64,000 nt of DNA from Bryobacteraceae bacterium (GTDB lineage Bacteria; Acidobacteriota; Terriglobia; Bryobacterales; Bryobacteraceae), in contig BPGE01000001.1 of assembly GCA_026002875.1 (NCBI GenBank), forward strand, positions 558,001-622,000. Direction: 5' to 3'. Positions 26,214-35,591 of this stretch are shown piece by piece (position 1 is the stretch's first letter; each line of letters opens with the position of its first letter). The translations under genes and the position numbers were made by a program. The notes below the pieces were generated by a model. The model ran no database searches. It saw nothing but the letters and a program-made list of their open reading frames with translations, and had not been told where the DNA came from.

Positions 26214-28295
26214 ATGAAACGGTTCGCCGCCATTGCCGCAGCCCTGCTGCTGGCCGGGCTGATGCCGGCTCAGGCGCCGGCGCCAGGGGAAGGCTGGATC
26301 ATCCTTCACGACGGGGAGTCGCACTACGGCTGGACGCATTCCGGCGCAGCCTGGTCAGCCGCCCGAGGCATTCTGAGCGCCGACGGCGGCAGCGCCGGCA
26401 CTCTGCGCTCCAATACGCCATTCACCGATTTTGTTTTGCAGTTCGAAATCCGCGCCGAGAAGAGCGCCGCCGGCGCGCTCTACGTGCGCGCCGCGAAGGA
26501 CGGCAATCCCAAAGAGACCGGCTGGGGCGTGGAGTTCTCCTCGCTCGCTTCCTCCGCCTGGGTGCCTGTCGAAATCGAAGCGACGGGTGCGGGCGTTGGC
26601 GTGCGCGCCTCGGGGCGCATGGTGGATCATTCCTCCGCGCCGGTCGCGCCCGCAGGCTTCTTCGTTCTGGAAGCGAAGCCCGGCGGGCGGGTCGAGATCC
26701 GCAACATGAGGCTTCGTCTGCTCAAGCCGGACGTGCTGTTCAACGGCAACGACCTGTCAGGCTGGAAGTCCACCGGAGAGCCTGCAAAGCAGAAAGGCGG
26801 TCTGGGCAAGCTGTTTGGAGGAGGCAAGCCCAAGGAGGCCAAGTGGACGGTCGTCCGGGGCATGATTCACGGGGCCGATGGGCCAGGGCAGCTCGAATCG
26901 CTTCTTCAGTTCGGCGACTTCATCCTCCAGGCGGATGTGCGGATCAACTCGAAGCGTGCGGACCAGCGCCGCAGATATGCCATTCTCTTGCGTGGCGACC
27001 CTGGACAGCTGGGCACGGGCTATGAAGTGAACATTCAGCCCGGAGCGACGGGTGCGCTGATGGGCCTGACGACGGCGCGGAAGAATATTGGCGCCGCCAA
27101 TCAATTCATCACGCTCACAATCGCCGCTCATGGCCGGCACGTGCAGGTGTGGGCCGATGGCGTCCCGGTGACCGATTTCAACGACGTCCGCCCGGAAGGC
27201 ACGGATCCAAAGAAGGCGGCCCGCAGCACTCCTGGCGTCATCGCTTTCTATACCCCGGAAGACGACGCTGATATCGACATCCGCAACGTGCGCGCCGTGC
27301 AATTGCCGAAGACATTCGGGCTCGGACCGAAGAAGACCGAAGTCACGGCGCTGCCTCAGGCGCCGACAGCGCCTTCGCTGCCGTCCCTGCCCACGCCGCA
27401 GGCCCCCGCCGCGCCTGACGCCGGCGCAGCCGCGCTGCAGCAGCAGCTCCAGCAGCAGCAGGTGGCGCAGATGAAGCAGGAACAGCGCACGCAGCAGGAG
27501 GCCCAGTTGCTTCAGCAGGCGTTGCGCACGACCGATCCTGCCCAGCAGATCGCCATCTTCGACCAGATCCTCGCGCTGAACCCCAACAACCAGGTGGCGT
27601 TCAACGGCCGGAAAGAGGCCGTGGCCAAGCTGGAAGAGCAGCAGCGCAGGGAGGCGGAAAAGGCCGCTGCCAGCACGCAGCAGGAACAGGCCGAGCAGGA
27701 AAAACAGATGACGCTCGCGCAGAGCATTCAGTCTGCGGAGGCTGCGTTCCTGGCGGGCAACCTGCTTGCGGCGGAAAAGGCCCTGAACGCCGCCGAGCGC
27801 ATCGCGCCGGACAACCCGCAGGTGCAGGCGTTGCGCTCGCGGCTGAATTACGCCAACCAGCGGCGCTCCTCGATCCTCGCGCTGGGCGCGGCAGGTCTGG
27901 GCACGGGCTGCATCGCCCTGCTCGCCTGGATTTTCGCCGCCCGCCGCCGCCGCGACCCGTACATCGAAGTGGTCTCCGGACTCGACAAGGGCAAGCGCTT
28001 CAACATCGACAAGGAAGTGGTGATGGTCGGAGCCATCCCCGAGGACGGAGGCACGAAGAACGACGTCGTGCTCCGCGACGCCGAACGCATGATCTCGCGC
28101 TTCCACGCACAGTTCCATTACAAGGAGGGGAAGCTGTACATCGTGGACACGAACAGCTACAACGGAACGTTCGTGGACAAGAAGCGCCTCGAACCCGGCA
28201 AGCCCGTCCCGCTGAAAGGCGGCTCCCGGGTGACTTTCGCCGGCACCTGCACGGTCCGGGTTGGTTTCGAGCGGCGCAAACAGAAGAAGAAATAG
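26214..28295 (+). CDS. Membrane protein with two DUF1080-like domains, helical linker and FHA domain
   Basis: 693 residues from an ATG with AAGGATCGGAG before it; a GTG 15 bp upstream is less likely. A signal peptide leads to two concanavalin-like DUF1080 domains (about 20-165 and 170-370; GWIILHDGESHYGWT, VLFNGNDLSGWKS), which usually act on or bind sugars. A Pro-rich then Gln/Glu-rich helical segment with TPR-like repeats (about 400-545) precedes a membrane helix (about 552-575) and an FHA domain (about 580-690: DAERMISRFHAQFHY, NSYNGTFVD). Serine, arginine, histidine and asparagine of the FHA site are recognisable. It links an outer glycan-binding region to inner phosphothreonine binding, next to clpV. 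Confidence 0.82.
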   Translation: MKRFAAIAAALLLAGLMPAQAPAPGEGWIILHDGESHYGWTHSGAAWSAARGILSADGGSAGTLRSNTPFTDFVLQFEIRAEKSAAGALYVRAAKDGNPKETGWGVEFSSLASSAWVPVEIEATGAGVGVRASGRMVDHSSAPVAPAGFFVLEAKPGGRVEIRNMRLRLLKPDVLFNGNDLSGWKSTGEPAKQKGGLGKLFGGGKPKEAKWTVVRGMIHGADGPGQLESLLQFGDFILQADVRINSKRADQRRRYAILLRGDPGQLGTGYEVNIQPGATGALMGLTTARKNIGAANQFITLTIAAHGRHVQVWADGVPVTDFNDVRPEGTDPKKAARSTPGVIAFYTPEDDADIDIRNVRAVQLPKTFGLGPKKTEVTALPQAPTAPSLPSLPTPQAPAAPDAGAAALQQQLQQQQVAQMKQEQRTQQEAQLLQQALRTTDPAQQIAIFDQILALNPNNQVAFNGRKEAVAKLEEQQRREAEKAAASTQQEQAEQEKQMTLAQSIQSAEAAFLAGNLLAAEKALNAAERIAPDNPQVQALRSRLNYANQRRSSILALGAAGLGTGCIALLAWIFAARRRRDPYIEVVSGLDKGKRFNIDKEVVMVGAIPEDGGTKNDVVLRDAERMISRFHAQFHYKEGKLYIVDTNSYNGTFVDKKRLEPGKPVPLKGGSRVTFAGTCTVRVGFERRKQKKK

Positions 28296-28357
28296 CACCG
28301 CCATTTTCGCGCCGGCGCGCAGCGGCTTCCGGCGTCAATCAGGAGGAGGAGACTTGC

Positions 28358-29911
28358 ATGACGCCGAGCCATGTGAAGATTACCATCAACGGCATCCAGA
28401 CGGCAGACTTTCTCATTCTGCTGGATCTTTCCGTCGAAAATCAGCTGAACCGGCACTCCACGTGCCGGTTCGCCATGCGCCAGCCGCCTTCCAGCCGGTA
28501 TTTCTACGAACCGGACCTGGGGAAAGACCTCGTGATTCACGCCATCGACGGCGCAGGGGCTGAACTGGAGCTCTTCAACGGGCTCCTGCGCCGGGTCGAC
28601 GCAGAGTGGGAGATGAACGGCTCCTGCGTTCTGCATTTTGAGGGGATCAGCCGTTCCTACACTGCCGACACCCTCAACGACTCCAAGACCTGGAACCGGA
28701 AGACGCTGGATCAGATTTTTCAAGCCATGCTGTCCGACCATGCCGGCGATTACGTGGGTCCTGGCGGATCGCTTGGCGCCCTGATCCAGTACGACGAAAC
28801 CGACTGGAGCTTTCTGCACCGGCTGGCGGACAGGCACTGCTGTTTCCTGAGGCCGAAAGGCACGCGCGTCGACCTCTGGAGCGAGTTCCAGCCAGGCAAC
28901 GTGGAATTGCGGTGGTCGACAGAATTCGGCTTGCAGAGCTTCACGACCACGGGCCAGATCCGGCCCACGCTGTTTTTCGGAGTGAATTACGACCGCCAGG
29001 ACGCGACCAGCGACCAGACGGACATGCTGATCTACGATGTCGGCGCAACCGATGCCCTGCCGGAGCTGCGGTCGTACGCCAAAACGAACTCCGAGGACGC
29101 CGGTCTGATCAGCGCGCTGTGGGAGAAGTTTCTTTCCGGCAACCACGACAAATTCATCGCGGATATGCAGAACGAGGCCGCGCGGCAGATCATCCATACC
29201 TGCACAGCGCGGGGCGAATCGCGCGTTCCCGAGATCACGACAGGCGAAATGGTGAAGATCTCGGGGCTCGACGACATCAAGGGGGAGTATGGCGTCTTTC
29301 GCGTGGTCCATCGCTGGCAGCCAGCCAGGGGGTACCACAACGAATTCTGGTGTACGCCGTACAAGTACTACCTGGATCCGGTGCAGCCGAAGCGCACGCG
29401 CTTTTACGGGCCCCTGGTGGCCCGCGTTGCACAGACCAGCCACCAGGACGCCCGGATGGCCTATATCAGAGTCAACTTCCTCTGGGAACATCAGAACGAC
29501 AGCGGCTGGATGCCCGTCCTCACGCCGAATGCGGGGGCGGGGCGGGGATTCTGCTTCATTCCCGAGGTGGGCGACGAGGTGCTGGTTTTCTTCCGCGGCG
29601 GCGACTCCTGCAAGCCGATCGTTCTTGGTTCGCAGTGGAACGGCGTCGATCTGCCTCCGCTCGAGGATCTGCATGGAGGCGAGTACGAGAACAACGACAT
29701 CAAACGGATCGTCACCAAAAGCGGCAACCGCCTGGTCTTCGACGACAAGCAGGGCAGCGAGACCATGGTGATGGCCACGCCGCAGCACATCCGCATCACC
29801 ATGCTGGAAGGGGAGCAGACGCTTCTGATCCACTCCGACGGCGACATCAACATCCACGCCGGGGGCACGGTGCACATCAAGTGCAATCAGTTTCTGAGAG
29901 AGGTCGGCTGA
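28358..29911 (+). CDS. vgrG: VgrG spike protein (TssI), copy 2
   Basis: 517 residues with the same architecture as copy 1: gp27-like N-terminus (YDETDWSFLHRLADRHCC, about 143-160), OB domain (FIPEVGDEVLVFFRG) and the closing block NDIKRIVTKSGNRLVFDDKQ through TVHIKCNQFLREVG. The N-terminal halves differ more than the C-terminal ones. An AGGAGGAGA site precedes the ATG. No effector domain is fused. It heads the second four-gene cassette, downstream of the FHA gene by 62 bp. Confidence 0.93.
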   Translation: MTPSHVKITINGIQTADFLILLDLSVENQLNRHSTCRFAMRQPPSSRYFYEPDLGKDLVIHAIDGAGAELELFNGLLRRVDAEWEMNGSCVLHFEGISRSYTADTLNDSKTWNRKTLDQIFQAMLSDHAGDYVGPGGSLGALIQYDETDWSFLHRLADRHCCFLRPKGTRVDLWSEFQPGNVELRWSTEFGLQSFTTTGQIRPTLFFGVNYDRQDATSDQTDMLIYDVGATDALPELRSYAKTNSEDAGLISALWEKFLSGNHDKFIADMQNEAARQIIHTCTARGESRVPEITTGEMVKISGLDDIKGEYGVFRVVHRWQPARGYHNEFWCTPYKYYLDPVQPKRTRFYGPLVARVAQTSHQDARMAYIRVNFLWEHQNDSGWMPVLTPNAGAGRGFCFIPEVGDEVLVFFRGGDSCKPIVLGSQWNGVDLPPLEDLHGGEYENNDIKRIVTKSGNRLVFDDKQGSETMVMATPQHIRITMLEGEQTLLIHSDGDINIHAGGTVHIKCNQFLREVG

Positions 29912-29940
29912 GCCGGCCTGGATTCAAAAGGAGGAGCAAC

Positions 29941-30663
29941 ATGAAAGTTTTCGACGGCCGCATCAAGACTGAAACTCGCGTCAGGATCGATCAGGATTCC
30001 TGGAAGCCCGGCATGGGCGCTTTGGGCAAAGGTTCCCAGAAGGATGAAGCGCTGATCCACGGGACGAAGAAGGAAAAGATTGACATCAACCTGATCAGCG
30101 AAGTCATGGTCAGCAGGACCTTCGACACAAAGGTCAACTTCACGTGCACCGTCGGCGTCATGCGGCAGCTGGACGACAAGATCTTCATGCATTCAACCAG
30201 TAACCTGTGCAAACGGGATGTTACCGGACCCAGCCTCATCAACCGCGTCGGCCCAACGGTGAACACGTTTGTCTCTCCGCTCACTGAAAATCACAGCGCG
30301 CCCCGGATGATGAACGAACCGACCAGCAACATGAACTGTATCGTCTCGTTTCTGAAGACGTTCATAGACGAAAAGAACATCGGCGCGAATTCCTCGGAAG
30401 CGTACATAAACAAGTTCGCTCTCAGCGGGCTGAACAACGACCATAAGCTCATCGCCAACGGCCTTGTCGGTTTCGAGAACAAAGTGGCCGGCTTCTGTCT
30501 GACCACTGAAGTCTTCGAAAGCCTGACTACGCCCATCTTCAACCGGCCGAATGCCCTCGAGGCCAAGCTCGGCGCCCTTGAGAGCAAGCTCGAATCGTTG
30601 CAGGCGAATACGGCCATGGAGCTGGCGAGCCTGAAGCTGGCTGCCAATTCCTACGCCATGTAG
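29941..30663 (+). CDS. Predicted spike-extension protein, copy 2 (unknown family)
   Basis: 240 residues, exactly the same length as copy 1. Homology is confined mainly to the start (MKVFDGRIKTETRVRI; PGMGAL). The rest has diverged: the needle-like repeats of copy 1 are not obvious, and the last 35 residues form a heptad-like helix (ALEAKLGALESKLESLQ) suited to trimerisation. An AAAGGAGGAG site precedes it. The conserved head with a variable body suggests the head docks on VgrG and the body is what is delivered or exposed. Confidence 0.62.
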   Translation: MKVFDGRIKTETRVRIDQDSWKPGMGALGKGSQKDEALIHGTKKEKIDINLISEVMVSRTFDTKVNFTCTVGVMRQLDDKIFMHSTSNLCKRDVTGPSLINRVGPTVNTFVSPLTENHSAPRMMNEPTSNMNCIVSFLKTFIDEKNIGANSSEAYINKFALSGLNNDHKLIANGLVGFENKVAGFCLTTEVFESLTTPIFNRPNALEAKLGALESKLESLQANTAMELASLKLAANSYAM

Positions 30664-30681
30664 TCCAGCCCTGGAGCAGAA

Positions 30682-31587
30682 ATGCCTGCCACCGACTCCA
30701 GAGAAAGACCGCAATCGCCGCCATGGCGGCCTTGGGTGAAGGCCGAATCGCTGACGCGCTGCTCGCTGTACTGGCTTCCGGCGACCCAGTTCCCTTCGCG
30801 GCAGCAGGAACGCGCGTGGATCCGCGCGTTCCTGTACAGGCTGTTCGAACATCTCTCTGCGGACAAACTGATTCCTCAGTCGTTCATGGAGATGACGCAC
30901 ATCCACAGGTTCTGCCAGGATGAATTCATCCAGTGTTCCCTGGATTTGCAGCCGATTTTCAGTTTTTCCCGCGCGCCGTGGGGACCGATGCCCGCGGCGA
31001 TCAATCCGGAAGAAACGGACCAGATCCGCTCAGGCGACAAGCCGTTTGTCCTTTCCAATTACACGGACGGGTATTGCTACTGGATCCCCAAGTATGATCA
31101 GAAACCGTTCCTGGACCGTTTCCTCGGCTACGGCGGCGTGACGATCCTCTTTCCCGGGCCGGACCCGAACACCGTGGCCCCTCCGATCAAGATCTCTCCC
31201 GGAGTGCGCAACAGCCCGCATTTCAAGGAGATCTTCGCCATGGGCGACCCGGAGGCAGAACTGAACAAGGCTCTCCTTCTGAAACACAAATTTCTCGGAG
31301 CCACGAAAAAATTGTTCGGCCGCGGCTGGGAAGATCGCATGGAATACCGCGGTCTGCTGTTCGTGCTGCCGCGCCTGCGCAGCTCGGATTTTTTCAGCCT
31401 GGAGCAGGAAGTTCTGGAAGGCTTGTTCGACGCTTCGCCGCTGTATTTCACCGAGAGCCCTGCGGACCGCGGAATGCTGCTGGCTTCGAGCCGCTCACTC
31501 GATGAGGTGATTGCGGCCATCGTCGAATCTCTGGACCAGGAAAAGATCCATTTCCCGCTGGAGGCGCCGGATGACCGCGCACGCTGA
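30682..31587 (+). CDS. VgrG-cassette protein X, copy 2 (unknown function)
   Basis: 301 residues, paralogous to the protein at 19744-20634 (WVKAESLTRCSLYWLP, then WIRAFLYRLF and MEYRGLLFVLP). It is soluble, with no signal peptide. It is longer in the middle, with an aromatic-rich stretch (NYTDGYCYWIPKYDQKPF). It begins 18 bp after the spike-extension gene and overlaps the next gene by 17 bp. Same order and overlap as in the first cassette; the pair was therefore duplicated as a unit. The role is unknown. Confidence 0.62.
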   Translation: MPATDSRERPQSPPWRPWVKAESLTRCSLYWLPATQFPSRQQERAWIRAFLYRLFEHLSADKLIPQSFMEMTHIHRFCQDEFIQCSLDLQPIFSFSRAPWGPMPAAINPEETDQIRSGDKPFVLSNYTDGYCYWIPKYDQKPFLDRFLGYGGVTILFPGPDPNTVAPPIKISPGVRNSPHFKEIFAMGDPEAELNKALLLKHKFLGATKKLFGRGWEDRMEYRGLLFVLPRLRSSDFFSLEQEVLEGLFDASPLYFTESPADRGMLLASSRSLDEVIAAIVESLDQEKIHFPLEAPDDRAR

Positions 31588-32365
31588 ACATCAGTCCCCT
31601 CCTCGGGACGCTCTTTTTCTCCATGTGCATCCTCCCAGGCACGGCCTGTTCTGCTGCGTCTTCGAGCTTGGAGAGTTTCCAGTCAAGCCGGTGCTTCTGC
31701 GCCGCTGGCTCGAGCTGTACGGCGCGATCAGGCCAATGCTGTTTGGCGCCGGCGTGAAAACGATCTGCGCGCTGCAGATGTGGCACATGCATCACAACGA
31801 TGGATCGGCCGTGCTTTCGAAGAACGGATCGGCCTGGCGGCCGGAGTTTGGAATCGGCGTCTGGCTCGATCAGCCGCCTCCCACCCTCTGGAGCCCGGAG
31901 GAATTCGAGATGCTGGGACCGGGCGATTTGATGAGACCCCCCATCCTGAGCGCCATCCGGCTCAGGGCGGAGCCTCTGGATCATCAGGCGGTCTGGAACT
32001 CCATGGGAGGAAGGGGCGCCTATCTGGAGTTCGCCGTTTCCGGAGAGCCCGGGGTCTTTCTCGCCGACCAGGCCCCGCTTTACCGCCGCTGGATCGAGGA
32101 AGAGATCATCCAGGTCCATCCTTTTTTCGTGCCTCTCTTCTCTGCTGCTTCCCTCCGCAGCGAACTGCTGGCGTCCCGGCTTGTCCATGTCGATCCTGTG
32201 ACGGCCTACGCGCGGGAAAGCCAGGAAGACCGCGGTCTGGTGCTGCTGACCCGCGAGCCCTTCGAGCAGCGGATCGCTTCCGTGGTTGCGCTCGTGCCAT
32301 GGTCGAATCCCGACCCTGAAGTGCGCTCGTTCCTCGTGCAGAGCGTCAAGGCGCAGGCCCGTTGA
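31571..32365 (+). CDS. VgrG-cassette protein Y, copy 2 (unknown function)
   Basis: 264 residues from an ATG inside the 3' end of X. It aligns with the protein at 20631-21410 over the PPTLWSPEEFEML region and the C-terminal RESQEDRGLVLLTR region; elsewhere divergence is high. The N-terminus is rich in His and aromatic residues (ALFLHVHPPRHGLFCC). No catalytic motif is recognised. It is the last gene of the cassette; the next gene starts about 100 bp later. Confidence 0.62.
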   Translation: MTAHAEHQSPPRDALFLHVHPPRHGLFCCVFELGEFPVKPVLLRRWLELYGAIRPMLFGAGVKTICALQMWHMHHNDGSAVLSKNGSAWRPEFGIGVWLDQPPPTLWSPEEFEMLGPGDLMRPPILSAIRLRAEPLDHQAVWNSMGGRGAYLEFAVSGEPGVFLADQAPLYRRWIEEEIIQVHPFFVPLFSAASLRSELLASRLVHVDPVTAYARESQEDRGLVLLTREPFEQRIASVVALVPWSNPDPEVRSFLVQSVKAQAR

Positions 32366-32467
32366 CGTCCCCTGCAGCTCGCCCGGGAGCGGGCCGGAGT
32401 TATCATGATTCGAGAGCTGTTTCGCGGCTTTCTGGATCATTGACGGCAGGGAGGGGACTCGCGAGCC

Positions 32468-33025
32468 GTGGCCGAAGAATCCGTCACTCAATTGCTCGAA
32501 CGCATGAGGCAGGGCGACGGCAACGCCGTCAACGCCCTCATGCCGCTTGTCTACACCGAATTGCGCCGGCTGGCGCACTCCTACCTCGGCGGCTCGAACC
32601 GCGACCGCACGCTCCAGGCCACTGCGCTCGTCAACGAAGCTTACATCAAGCTCGTCGAAAGCGAAGCCCGCAACATCCAGAACCGCACCCATTTCTTCGC
32701 GCTTGCCGCGCGCGTGATGCGGCAGATCCTCATCGATTACGCCCGCGCCCGCTCGGCGCAGAAGCGCGGCGGCGGAGCCGAAAAAGTGGAGCTGCGCGAA
32801 GAGGTCGTCTCCCTCGATCACGACGCTGCGCAAGTGCTGGCCATCCACGAGGCGCTCGACCGCCTGGCGAAGGAAGACGAACTGAAGGCGCGCCTCATCG
32901 AGATGCGCTTTTTCGGCGGGATGACGGCCGAGGAGTCCGCCGAAGCCACGGGCCTGACGCCCGCGCAGGTCTACCGCGAATTGCGTCTGGCGCAGGCGTG
33001 GCTGCACAAGGAGCTGTCCGCTTGA
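32468..33025 (+). CDS. ECF-type RNA polymerase sigma factor
   Basis: 185 residues from a GTG start. Region sigma-2 spans about 5-85 (YTELRRLAHSYLGG, ALVNEAYIKL, HFFALAARVMRQILIDYARAR), and sigma-4 lies near 125-180 (EMRFFGGMTAEESAEATGL, then a recognition helix TPAQVYRELRLAQAWL). It belongs to the sigma-factor group common in Acidobacteria and Planctomycetes that is encoded beside TPR-containing kinases. Its stop overlaps the kinase start (TTGA), so sigma factor and kinase are translationally coupled. The kinase probably controls its activity. No anti-sigma gene is seen. Confidence 0.92.
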   Translation: MAEESVTQLLERMRQGDGNAVNALMPLVYTELRRLAHSYLGGSNRDRTLQATALVNEAYIKLVESEARNIQNRTHFFALAARVMRQILIDYARARSAQKRGGGAEKVELREEVVSLDHDAAQVLAIHEALDRLAKEDELKARLIEMRFFGGMTAEESAEATGLTPAQVYRELRLAQAWLHKELSA

Positions 33026-35529
33026 GCCCCGAGCTTGAGCGCATCTTTCACGCAATCGCCGACCTCGACCCCGAAGCGCGGCAGCGCTGGCTGGACTCGA
33101 ATTGCCCTGATCCCGCCCTGCGCGCCGAAGCCGAAAAGCTCGTCCGGTTTGACAGCGGCTCGGAGGAGTTCCTCAGCCGGCCTGTGCTGAACCTCGCCGC
33201 CAGGATCGAGCCGCCTGTTTCGGCGCCGCGCGAGCAGGTGGGCCCGTGGCGGCTGGGACGCCCCATCGGCCGGGGAGGCATGGGCACGGTTTACGAAGCC
33301 GAGCGCTTCGACGGCGAGGTGTTGCAGCGCGCCGCCATCAAGTTCGTGCCGCTCGCGCTGCGTTCGCCCGCCGTGCTGGAAAGCTTCCGGCAGGAGCGCC
33401 AGATCCTGGCCGACCTGAATCACCCCAACATCTGCCGCCTGCTGGATGCGGGCACCACGGCCGACGGATCGCCCTATCTCGTGATGGAGCTCATCGAAGG
33501 CGTGCCTGTCGATGTCTGGTGCCGGGACCGCGGCCTGTCGGTGCGGCAGATCGTCGAGCTGTTTCTCAAGGTCTGCGCGGCCGTCTCGCACGCCCACCGC
33601 CATCTCGTCATCCACCGCGATCTGAAACCTTCCAACATCCTCGTGGCCGCTGACGGCGAGCCGAAGCTCCTCGACTTCGGCATCGCAAAACTGCTCAGCA
33701 CGGACAGCCGCAGCGGCCCGGCCACCCTGCAGGCGATGACTCCGGATTATGCCAGTCCGGAACAGCTCGAAGGCCGGCCGATGAACACGGCGAGCGACAT
33801 CTTCAGCCTCGGCTGCGTCCTCTATGCGCTGCTGACCGGCGAGCCGCCCCGCCGCGACCTCTCGCAGGCGCGTTCCATCACGCTGCCGCGCGTTTCCAGC
33901 CGCCGGCCGGAGCTGCGCGGTGATCTCGACAATATCCTCAACAAATGTTTGCAGCCGGAGCCCGACCGCCGCTACGCCTCGGTGGAGAAGCTGGAGGAAG
34001 ATCTCCGCAATTTTCTGGCCGACCGCCCCGTGTCCGCTACCGGGGATTCGTGGTCCTACGTGGCGCTGCGTTTTCTGCGGCGCCACCGCTGGTCCACTGC
34101 AGCGGTGGCGGCGCTGCTCGTCTCCATCCTCGCCGGATCGGCTGCGTCCATTTACCAGGCGCGCCGGGCGGAGCGCCGGTTCCAGGAGCTCCGCCAGCTG
34201 GCCGGCAGCTTCGTCTTCCAGTTCGAGCAGCAGATCCGTGACATCGCCGGTGCGACGCGCGCCCGCCAGTTTGTCGTCCGCACGGCGATCGATTATCTGG
34301 AACGGCTGGCGGCGGAGGCCCGCGGAGACACGGAGATCCTGTTCGATCTCGCCGCGGCCTACAGGAGAATCAGCGAGATTCAGTACGATCCCGCCGCCAG
34401 CAGCCTCGGCGACATCGCAGGCGCCGCAGCCAGTCTCGGGCGGGCGCAGGCGCTGCTGGATTCCATTCCTGCCGAACCGGCGGCCCACCAGCAGGAGCGC
34501 ATCCGCCTGCTGGTGCGCCAGAGCGAGATTCTGGAAGCCTCAGGCCGCCTCGATGAAGCGCTCGACCGCGCGCAGCAGGCTCAGCGGCTCGCCGATCAGC
34601 TGCTGCGCGCAGACGCGGTTTCCGAGGCCAACCGCCGGCTGGGCTCTCTGGCGTCTTCCCGCGCGGCGCGCGCGTGGCGGCGGCGGGGCAACCTCGATGA
34701 AGCGCAGCGCGCCGTGGAGCGCGCCGTCTCGCTGGACCGGCTTTCGCGCGCGCACGAGCAGTCTCTCGACACGGCGCTCAGGCTGTCGACCAGCATGCGG
34801 CTTCTGGCGCGGATCTATGAAGCCCGCGGCGATTACCCTTCCGCCATCCGCGTGCAAAGAGAGGCCAACGGAGTGCTCGAACAGATGCGCGCTTCCCTGC
34901 CAGGCAGCACGACTCTCGAGCGGAACGTCATGGTCGGCCAGTCGCTGCTCGGTTCGCTGCTGCTCTACGCGCCGGCGCCGGAGCAGGCCGATGCGCGCCT
35001 GCTGCTGGAAAGCGCATGGCTGACCGCCGAACGGCGCGCCGCCTCCGATCCCGCCGATTTGCGCGCGCAGCTTGATCTGCAGGCCACGGCCATCCGGTAT
35101 GCGGCGGCGCTGATCGACGGCCCGCAATGGCGGCGCGGAGAGGCGATCCTCGAGGCCGCGCTCGCATCGGCCCGCAGACTGCTTGACAACGACCCCGGCC
35201 ACCGCGAGGCGCGGCTGAATTCCGCCATCGCCCAGGTCTGGCTCGCGCAGTTCGCCGCCGCCCAGGGCGACCGCGGCGGCGAGAAGGATCACCGGCTGCG
35301 GGCTTCCGAGATCTACGCCTCCCTGTTGCAGCAGACGCCGAGCGATCCGGACGTGCTGAAACCCTATTTCTCCAATGCAGCGGCCCTGGTCTCTCTTCTG
35401 CCGCCGGGCCAGAGAGGTGCATTCTGCCGGCAGGCGCTGGAAAATCATGCCGACCGCGCCGCCAGCGCCCTCGCCGACCCCGAGGTCGGCGCGGCTTTTG
35501 AGCGGCTGCGGGAGACCTGCAGCCGCTGA
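33022..35529 (+). CDS. Ser/Thr protein kinase with membrane helix and C-terminal TPR-like domain
   Basis: 835 residues from a TTG overlapping the sigma-factor stop; the frame is open much further upstream but inside the sigma gene. A short N-terminal helical domain is followed by a kinase domain (Gly loop IGRGGMGTV at 82-90; HRDLKPSN at 198-205; DFGIAK), a membrane helix (about 357-378) and a long helical region with TPR-like repeats to the end. The activation segment has TPDYASPEQL where APE is usual. It is likely a receptor kinase signalling to its cognate sigma factor. Confidence 0.9.
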   Translation: MSPELERIFHAIADLDPEARQRWLDSNCPDPALRAEAEKLVRFDSGSEEFLSRPVLNLAARIEPPVSAPREQVGPWRLGRPIGRGGMGTVYEAERFDGEVLQRAAIKFVPLALRSPAVLESFRQERQILADLNHPNICRLLDAGTTADGSPYLVMELIEGVPVDVWCRDRGLSVRQIVELFLKVCAAVSHAHRHLVIHRDLKPSNILVAADGEPKLLDFGIAKLLSTDSRSGPATLQAMTPDYASPEQLEGRPMNTASDIFSLGCVLYALLTGEPPRRDLSQARSITLPRVSSRRPELRGDLDNILNKCLQPEPDRRYASVEKLEEDLRNFLADRPVSATGDSWSYVALRFLRRHRWSTAAVAALLVSILAGSAASIYQARRAERRFQELRQLAGSFVFQFEQQIRDIAGATRARQFVVRTAIDYLERLAAEARGDTEILFDLAAAYRRISEIQYDPAASSLGDIAGAAASLGRAQALLDSIPAEPAAHQQERIRLLVRQSEILEASGRLDEALDRAQQAQRLADQLLRADAVSEANRRLGSLASSRAARAWRRRGNLDEAQRAVERAVSLDRLSRAHEQSLDTALRLSTSMRLLARIYEARGDYPSAIRVQREANGVLEQMRASLPGSTTLERNVMVGQSLLGSLLLYAPAPEQADARLLLESAWLTAERRAASDPADLRAQLDLQATAIRYAAALIDGPQWRRGEAILEAALASARRLLDNDPGHREARLNSAIAQVWLAQFAAAQGDRGGEKDHRLRASEIYASLLQQTPSDPDVLKPYFSNAAALVSLLPPGQRGAFCRQALENHADRAASALADPEVGAAFERLRETCSR

Positions 35530-35591
35530 TTCCGGGCGCGGCGGCGGTGGCGTAGCGCAACCCGGCTCTCCTGTGGCATATTGAGGAAAGA

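Noticed and set aside
11017-28295. Interpretation as an extracellular (PVC/Afp-like) contractile injection system
   Set aside because: TssK, TssB/TssC-type sheath, TssG-type ending and a ClpV-type ATPase favour a type VI system; the usual extracellular-system tail-fibre and cap genes are not seen.
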